Shown: positions 58,588 to 64,000 of the stretch, piece after piece
Layout of the letters: each line of letters starts with the position of its first letter
Numbering within the stretch: position 1 is the first letter of the stretch
Origin: Rhynchopus sp. YZ270_cl-10
Taxonomy: Eukaryota > Euglenozoa > Diplonemea > Diplonemida > Diplonemidae
DNA length: 64,000 nucleotides
NCBI GenBank assembly: GCA_964035575.1
Contig: OZ037919.1
Location: 868,001 to 932,000, forward strand
Reading direction: 5' to 3'
Program-made: the position numbers and the translations under genes
Notes under the pieces: model-generated
Told to the model about the DNA's origin: nothing
The model's database searches: none
Seen by the model: the letters and a program-made list of their open reading frames with translations, nothing else

Positions 58588-60069
58588 ATGCATCTACCCC
58601 ATTTCCTTCCGCATCCTTGCCACATCTTCATAACATGGCATGGCGGTAGAGTTCGTTGCATCACCACCAGGGCAACACCTCTGAGCACACCCCGTTCTCT
58701 TTCCTCCACGACAACCGACCCAGCAGCCCTTCCCTCAACGGGCACGTCGTCACCGTGCTCCCTGCGAACCAAAGCTCCGGTATCACCGACAAAACACATC
58801 AGAGCGGTACCTCATACATGGCATGGGGGTGGTGTAGGTGGCCATTTAGAGGTACGGAGAGCTCTTGGGTTTGATGCTTTGGGACGTAATGTGGAGAAGC
58901 CTCGCGCGATTTGCGGAGCAAAGAGCGACGGCGCAGCTGCGCACATTATTCGAGAGTTTCGAAAGAAAAGGAGAAGTACCGCGGAGGTCGAGCAACTGTT
59001 TCAACGGTTGAAAACGGAGGGATGGGTTTTGGGGGAACGTGCGTTGACAACGTTGCTGTCGCTGTGCGCGCGGACAGATAGTTTTGCTTTGGCAGGAGTA
59101 ATCACAGAACGACTGAGGTCCAGTAAAATCCGCACCTCGATGGAAACGTACAACACTTTATTGTATGTAGCCTGCAGACGACCGTCGCTTAAGGAAGCGC
59201 AACGTCTTTGGGGCGAAATGGAGGTTTCCGGAGCACTGCGCCCAGAGAGCTACGTGAACATCATGCTCCTGCACAAAGCGCTCCGCCGACCGGACAATTC
59301 GGTGCGCGTCTACAAAGATCTCCTGGAGAAAGGCTTTCCCGACGGGGTCCCTCACAAGGCTGTCACCGTCTTGATACAGTGCGCGACAGTCCTAAATAGG
59401 GAGGCTTCTGCGGATAATAGTACTACCGAATTTGTGAAGAAAGAGGCCCTGCGTTTGTCCCCGCCATTTGACGCAACGCTATGCTGTGCGTTGATTTCCT
59501 TTGAGAGCGTGGTGTATGAGGGGGCTTCTTTTTGTGCCAAAGGGGCGACTATTATTGCGCAGGCAGAAGACCCGAAGGATGTGCGAATATGGACTGCGCT
59601 GATGACACACTACACTCGAAGGCCAGAACGACGTGGTTTCGAAGAGGCGTTTCGGCTGTTCAGAACTACAGTACCAATGCATTCGTTGGATATGCATAGC
59701 ATAGGCGCGGTGCTGGCGGGGTGTGCTCGGGTGGCGTTAACAGTGCAGAGCGCGGTGGACCTACACAGCCTTTCCACAACGGTTCTGTGGCTGCGTCGTC
59801 GTGCCGAGGCACAGCACGCCACGTTGCTTGCATCCCCGCAAAGTGCTCGCTATTGGGAAAACCTTCTCCGTGCCTATGAAGCCCTCTGCGATACGGCCAA
59901 GGTGCGAGAAGTAGTAGGTGAAATGGTACGTCTCGGAGCAACAATCACACCAGCGCATCATGTTATCATTGATAGAGTTGAAGGCGTGCACAAAAAGGCG
60001 GAGGAGGCGCGCCAGAAAGGGGGTGGCCCCGTGCTTGGGGAGGTTGATACAAAGTTTGTCAGTTTTTGA
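58588..60069 (+). CDS. Pentatricopeptide-repeat protein, probably mitochondrial
   Basis: A 493-residue protein. A long N-terminal stretch rich in Arg/Ser/Thr and poor in acids (to ~85) fits a mitochondrial presequence. Helical-pair repeats follow with PPR spacing and signatures: TYNTLLYVACRRPSLKEAQ, RLWGEMEVSG, SYVNIMLLHKALRRPDNSV, RVYKDLLEKG, WTALMTHYTRRPERRGFEE, YWENLLRAYEALCDTAKV. PPR proteins bind organellar RNA for processing, stability or translation. The ATG lies directly after CTTCTTATCAG, so the spliced leader would be very short. The first ~80 residues are the least certain part, and an internal start is possible. Confidence 0.8.
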   Translation: MHLPHFLPHPCHIFITWHGGRVRCITTRATPLSTPRSLSSTTTDPAALPSTGTSSPCSLRTKAPVSPTKHIRAVPHTWHGGGVGGHLEVRRALGFDALGRNVEKPRAICGAKSDGAAAHIIREFRKKRRSTAEVEQLFQRLKTEGWVLGERALTTLLSLCARTDSFALAGVITERLRSSKIRTSMETYNTLLYVACRRPSLKEAQRLWGEMEVSGALRPESYVNIMLLHKALRRPDNSVRVYKDLLEKGFPDGVPHKAVTVLIQCATVLNREASADNSTTEFVKKEALRLSPPFDATLCCALISFESVVYEGASFCAKGATIIAQAEDPKDVRIWTALMTHYTRRPERRGFEEAFRLFRTTVPMHSLDMHSIGAVLAGCARVALTVQSAVDLHSLSTTVLWLRRRAEAQHATLLASPQSARYWENLLRAYEALCDTAKVREVVGEMVRLGATITPAHHVIIDRVEGVHKKAEEARQKGGGPVLGEVDTKFVSF

Positions 60070-60234
60070 GTGTTTGGAATGGGTTGGGGGGGAAGAGGAG
60101 GGGAGGGAGACTCGGCTTCCTCCGTCGTTTCTATTAGCTTAGCCTTAAGAAAAGTGGTTAAAAATGGGGGAATTTTTTTTGAATCACACCAAACTTTTTC
60201 CACCCTTCACCCAAAGCAGATTTACCCTTTGAAT

Positions 60235-61350
60235 ATGGATGTGACAGGACACTTCGAGTCTGCAAGCTGTGTAATAGAAGTGGATGGGAGTGATACTCTT
60301 GCACAGATGAAGGGGAGGCTTCTTACCGAGTTTAGCGTGCCAGATGCTCGGCGTGTTGGTATGCGGATGAAAGGCGGTGGCGACATCGGCGACGACAACT
60401 TGCGCATCTGCGACACTGAGATGGATGAGGGATGTGCCGTTGAGCTGTACTGCACTGGTGCCAACATCACTCCTGGGGTGATACCAAATTCGGATATTAC
60501 ATTTGCAGTCACACTGTCGCCGTGCGACCGTTACCTCGCAGTGACGCGCGGGGGCACAGGTGTGTCTGTCTTCGACACGGAAACACATGAGCAACTCTGC
60601 GGCTTCCCTGGCACCTTTGCCTCCGTCCCAGCGTTCTCACCGTGCGGTGAGTGGATCTCATCCATCAAGGACAAACAATGCGCAGAGATCCGTCGCGTGA
60701 CAACCGGAGCCTTGGAGCACTCTTTTAAAAATACTACCAACAACGAGAAGAAGTTGACCACCACCGCATGGTCTGCGTGCGGTACAAAGCTTCTGTCGTG
60801 CAGCAGCGTCGCTGGCTTGCAGGTGTGGGACATTGCAACAGGCGTTGTCGTGCACGAATGGAGCGCGATCATAGCGTGCGACAGTGTCATGGTCGTCTCA
60901 GGCGACAAAGTAGCAATGTTCGCGTCCGACAGCGATGACGTCGCGCTCTGGGACTACACGAAGGGGGTGCTGGTGTCTGTTCTGTCATGCGCAGCCGGGA
61001 CGCCCTACTGCGTGAACTACACCGCAGTGACGCCGAATCAGCGTTTCGTTGCGGCGTGTGCCAGCAACTATGTGCGTGTCTGGGACGTTGCATCCGGTGA
61101 ATGTGTCTTCGAAGACGTCTCAGACGACGTGTGGACCGATATTGCTGTGACCAACGACATCGTTGCAGCCTACTCTTCGCAAAAACTAATCCTGTGGTCG
61201 ATCTCAACCTCGCAGCAGCTGTGGTGTCTTGAATTCGACCACCGAGACCGCTACGGGGTTGCCCTAAGCAGCTCTGGGGACACGCTGGTGTACGGGGGAG
61301 AGGGTGTAGTGATTGTGGACATCTCGCACCTATCTTGTATCCCACAATAA
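60235..61350 (+). CDS. Ubiquitin-like/WD40 protein, paralogue 3
   Basis: A 371-residue protein from ATG 60235, homologous to the starts at 48499 and 49916 and 14 bp after CCCAAAGCAG; an in-frame extension to 60070 runs through spacer and the acceptor and is not used. The ubiquitin-like N-terminus is nearly identical to the other two. The propeller is more diverged (VSVFDTETHEQL, LQVWDIATGVVVHEW, VALWDYTKGVLVSVL, VRVWDVASGECVFED, LILWSISTSQQLWCL). A strongly conserved first ~115 codons with a diverged rest suggests selection on the N-terminal domain or gene conversion. It lies about 9 kb from the tandem pair, on the same strand. Confidence 0.88.
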   Translation: MDVTGHFESASCVIEVDGSDTLAQMKGRLLTEFSVPDARRVGMRMKGGGDIGDDNLRICDTEMDEGCAVELYCTGANITPGVIPNSDITFAVTLSPCDRYLAVTRGGTGVSVFDTETHEQLCGFPGTFASVPAFSPCGEWISSIKDKQCAEIRRVTTGALEHSFKNTTNNEKKLTTTAWSACGTKLLSCSSVAGLQVWDIATGVVVHEWSAIIACDSVMVVSGDKVAMFASDSDDVALWDYTKGVLVSVLSCAAGTPYCVNYTAVTPNQRFVAACASNYVRVWDVASGECVFEDVSDDVWTDIAVTNDIVAAYSSQKLILWSISTSQQLWCLEFDHRDRYGVALSSSGDTLVYGGEGVVIVDISHLSCIPQ

Positions 61351-61935
61351 TAAAAATTTCGGCAAAAAAAAGGGGGGCGACAAAAAAGCACAAAACAGAG
61401 AGAACCAACCATGTTTCTTTTTCCTTTTTTACTACCTACTTGCCTTGTTAACTAACCTATACGAGACATGCATCTTTCAACTTTTCTTTCCCACGATAAC
61501 ACTTTGAGACAGCCCTCTTGCGATACAAAAAACAGCCCTCCCCTTTGTTTTGGTATTTTGTTTGAAGGATTCTACAGGCATGACGGCCACATGGAACGTG
61601 ACTCGAAGTGTCGCAGTCTTTGTCGGCAACGGTGTATGTTGACGATGTCTTGCACAAAGGTTTCAAAAAATAAATTTGTACGCTACTATGTGAGCGGAAA
61701 GTGTCATCGTCGCTTACTCTCAACCGTGCTCCGCAACACCACCACGCAATACTGGTGAGATGGTGTGTGTGTGGTAGCGTCAACGCATGCTGTGTCTGGG
61801 CAACCGTCCCCAACCCCCAAAGTGTGATAAAGTGTGATACACCCATCAGCCAATATACCAAACCACACTCAAGATTTTTCCACCCACACCACACACCTCT
61901 CCCCACTCAGGACCATCCCACAGAAGGGACAGACA
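61351..61935. other. Intergenic spacer
   Basis: A- and C-rich sequence without a recognisable gene. It ends in a C/T tract and CTCCCCACTCAG/GACCATCCCACAG, candidate acceptors 12-25 bp before the next ATG. Confidence 0.55.
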
Positions 61936-64000
61936 ATGCGTTTGCTCGTGATGCTCTCAGTGTGTTCGCTGTCGCTTGCCAGTGTCGTGCTCCCGACTCT
62001 TCCGCCAACCCCAGTACCTGCTACAGAAGCACCTCCGACACTTGTTCCACTGCCTGCATGTGAGCAGACTTCGTCACCACTGAATGCTTCATTCCTTTCT
62101 GAGGCAGTCCAGTTGAAGTGCTGGACGTTTCAGTGTGCGGGAACTGTTCACATGACGTTCCTCAACTTGTCGCCTAAAGGGAGGCTGTCTCTCGTGAACA
62201 GCGACGGTTACGAAGTCATGTCTTTACTTAAATGGCACGACAGGTATACTGCTGCGTACCCTGCAAACGGCGAGATGATGCTTGTGTACAACAATAGCTT
62301 TTATAATGTCAGTGATACCACGATTTCCTTCACAGTTGAGTGGGAGTGCGACGAAGACACACCTGTTGTTCCGCCTGCAGAGGGTTATGACTCGTCTGAC
62401 TACCTCACACTGGCAGAAACTGGATTGTACGAGAGGCCGTATTCCAGAAAAGGGGTTTACAACTGGATCATTCCCTGCACAGGCACACTCAGCATTGCAG
62501 AGCATTTGCACGGGACGCTGTATGCGGCGGTCGAATTCTTCAACAGCAGTGGGACCGCCCTCTTTCACAGATATTTCGGCAGCACCTTCAGCACTGAGTA
62601 CGAGGTCGATGGCGACTTTCTTGTTCAATTGTCGAGTTACTCTGATTTCACTACACAAGAGTTCTTCTTCCTCTCATGGAGTTGCAATGGTGTGAGACCA
62701 GAGCTTCCATCATTAGCGCAAACCCCAGCACCTGCCACACGAGCACCTCCAACAATGGCTCCACTGCCTGCATGTGAGCAGACTTCGTCACCACTGAAAG
62801 CTTCCTTCGCTCCTGAAAATGCATACCAGTATAAGAAGTGCTGGACGTTTCAGTGCAAGGGAACTGTTCACATGACATTCCTCAACATCTCGTCATACGG
62901 GGTGGTGTCTCTCGTGAACAGCGACGGTTACCAACTCACTTCTCTGACGAGATACCATGACAGCTACACTGCTTCGTATCCTGCAAACGGCGAGATGATG
63001 ATTATGTCCAACAAAAGCAATTCTTACTACCACGACGACACAGTGAACTTCACAGTTAAGTGGGAGTGCGACGAAGACACACCTGTTGTTCCGCCTGCAG
63101 AGGGTTATGACTCGTCTGAGTACCTCACACTGGCACAAAGCGGGACGTACGAGAGGCTGCTTTCCGAAAGAAGAGACTACAACTGGATCATTCCCTGCAC
63201 AGGCACACTCAGCATTGCAGAGCAAGTCGGTGACATTGTATACGCAATGATCACATACATCAGCAACGGGAGCACTGTGTTGGAGCGGTACTCTGGCCCG
63301 TCCAGCCACGAGTACGAGGTGCATGGTGACTTTCTGATTCAGCTAAGGTCCTATTACAATGACTATTGTGACAACTTCTTCTTCCTCTCATGGAGTTGCA
63401 ATGGTGTGAGACCAGAGCTGCCATCATTGAAACAAACCCCAGCACCTGCCACACGAGCACCTCCAACAATGGCTCCACTGCCTGCATGTGAGCAGACTTC
63501 GTCACCACTGGATGCTTCATTCCCTCCTGAAAATGCATACCAGTTTCTGAAGTGCTGGACGTTTCAGTGCAAGGGAACTGTTCACATGACATTCCTCAAC
63601 ATCTCGTCATACGGAGTGTTGTCTCTTGTGAACAGCAACGGTTACCAACTCACTTCTCTGACGAGATACCATGACAACTACACTGCTTCGTATCCTGCAA
63701 ACGGCGAGATGATGATTCTGTACAACGACAACAATGCTTCTTACCATTACGACACAGTAAACTTCGCAGTTAAGTGGGAGTGCGACGAAGACACACCTGT
63801 TGTTCCGCCTGCAGAGGGTTATGACTCGTCTGACTACCTCACACTGGCACAAACAGGGACGTACAAGAGGCTGTTCTCACAAAGAAGAGTCTACAACTGG
63901 ATCATTCCCTGCACAGGCACACTCAGCATTGCACAGCAGGTCGGTACCATTGAATACGCAATGCTCACATACAACATCAGCAACGGGAGCGCTGTGTCGC
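61936..64000 (+). CDS. Secreted tandem-repeat protein, partial (runs off the window)
   Basis: Opens with a signal peptide (MRLLVMLSVCSLSLASVV) and a Pro/Thr linker, then repeats of 238 residues; no stop before the window end (688 codons visible). Each unit has two related beta-rich halves: half 1 CEQTSSPL...KCWTFQC.GTVHMTFLN...WEC, and half 2 YLTLA..G.YERL...YNWIIPC.GTLSIAE...FFLSWSC, joined by DEDTPVVPPAEGYDSS and by a QTPAPATRAPPTMAPLPA linker. Paired cysteines about 10 residues apart and the pattern of strands resemble CUB-type domains, a tentative comparison. Many NxS/T sites suggest glycosylation. Probably extracellular. The Pro/Thr linkers parallel the PPTPT linkers of the giants, but the domains are unrelated. 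Confidence 0.85.
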   Translation, partial: MRLLVMLSVCSLSLASVVLPTLPPTPVPATEAPPTLVPLPACEQTSSPLNASFLSEAVQLKCWTFQCAGTVHMTFLNLSPKGRLSLVNSDGYEVMSLLKWHDRYTAAYPANGEMMLVYNNSFYNVSDTTISFTVEWECDEDTPVVPPAEGYDSSDYLTLAETGLYERPYSRKGVYNWIIPCTGTLSIAEHLHGTLYAAVEFFNSSGTALFHRYFGSTFSTEYEVDGDFLVQLSSYSDFTTQEFFFLSWSCNGVRPELPSLAQTPAPATRAPPTMAPLPACEQTSSPLKASFAPENAYQYKKCWTFQCKGTVHMTFLNISSYGVVSLVNSDGYQLTSLTRYHDSYTASYPANGEMMIMSNKSNSYYHDDTVNFTVKWECDEDTPVVPPAEGYDSSEYLTLAQSGTYERLLSERRDYNWIIPCTGTLSIAEQVGDIVYAMITYISNGSTVLERYSGPSSHEYEVHGDFLIQLRSYYNDYCDNFFFLSWSCNGVRPELPSLKQTPAPATRAPPTMAPLPACEQTSSPLDASFPPENAYQFLKCWTFQCKGTVHMTFLNISSYGVLSLVNSNGYQLTSLTRYHDNYTASYPANGEMMILYNDNNASYHYDTVNFAVKWECDEDTPVVPPAEGYDSSDYLTLAQTGTYKRLFSQRRVYNWIIPCTGTLSIAQQVGTIEYAMLTYNISNGSAVS
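62059..64000 (+). repeat. 714-bp coding tandem repeat
   Basis: Units begin at the TGT of CEQTSSPL at 62059, 62773 and 63487, exactly 714 bp apart. Units 2 and 3 are much closer to each other than to unit 1, so the array has expanded within the gene. Confidence 0.9.

Noticed and set aside
60070-60234. Upstream in-frame extension of WD40 paralogue 3
   Set aside because: Not conserved in the two paralogues and crosses the splice-acceptor-like CCCAAAGCAG.

Overview
This is nuclear DNA of a mitochondriate protist. It codes for eukaryote-specific proteins: a sperm-tail PG-repeat protein, an ATP11-type F1-ATPase assembly factor, a PPR protein, a SAM-domain protein and WD40 propellers. One clear 59-nt GT-AG intron is present. 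All supported genes lie on the + strand, nearly all read as one long exon, and most start just downstream of a pyrimidine-rich tract and an AG. Uniform orientation plus polypyrimidine/AG sites suggests polycistronic transcription with trans-splicing, as in Euglenozoa (diplonemid or kinetoplastid relatives). That assignment is inference; no spliced-leader or rRNA gene lies in the window. Coding DNA is GC-rich, and spacers are rich in T/C runs.

Layout. 1-2.8 kb: a 7-bp satellite and spacer. 2.8-35 kb: three members of a giant secreted-protein family. These are a short truncated paralogue (2788-4122) and two ~13-kb genes (5258-18178 and 21996-34997) coding for ~4,300-residue proteins. Each giant has a signal peptide, a divergent N-terminal region with a nuclease-like HxxxGH...N motif, a long beta-rich middle, HYR-like modules, and eight 109-residue PAN/apple-like repeats. 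The two genes diverge over their first ~1,100 codons and then become identical over ~7.6 kb. Their 3' flanks are also duplicated.

35-44.6 kb: nested mobile elements (hAT-like with 8-bp target duplications, a TG...CA element with 5-bp duplications, a mariner-like TA element) around the sperm-tail-type gene. 44.8-53.1 kb: a compact set of single-copy genes (SAM/ankyrin-like, ATP11, inositol-phosphatase family) plus two tandem ubiquitin-like/WD40 paralogues. 53.9-57.3 kb: a second hAT-like element, small inverted-repeat elements and possible unassembled exons. 57.5-64 kb: an unknown basic/Gly-rich protein, a PPR protein, a third ubiquitin-like/WD40 paralogue, and the 5' end of another secreted tandem-repeat protein that runs off the window.

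Most striking are the mosaic, partly homogenised giant secreted-protein family and two natural empty-site/filled-site pairs that define the transposon ends. The window has no operon logic beyond the shared orientation. The secreted families (giants and the 238-residue-repeat protein) look like cell-surface or extracellular material, and the others are housekeeping or cytoskeletal.
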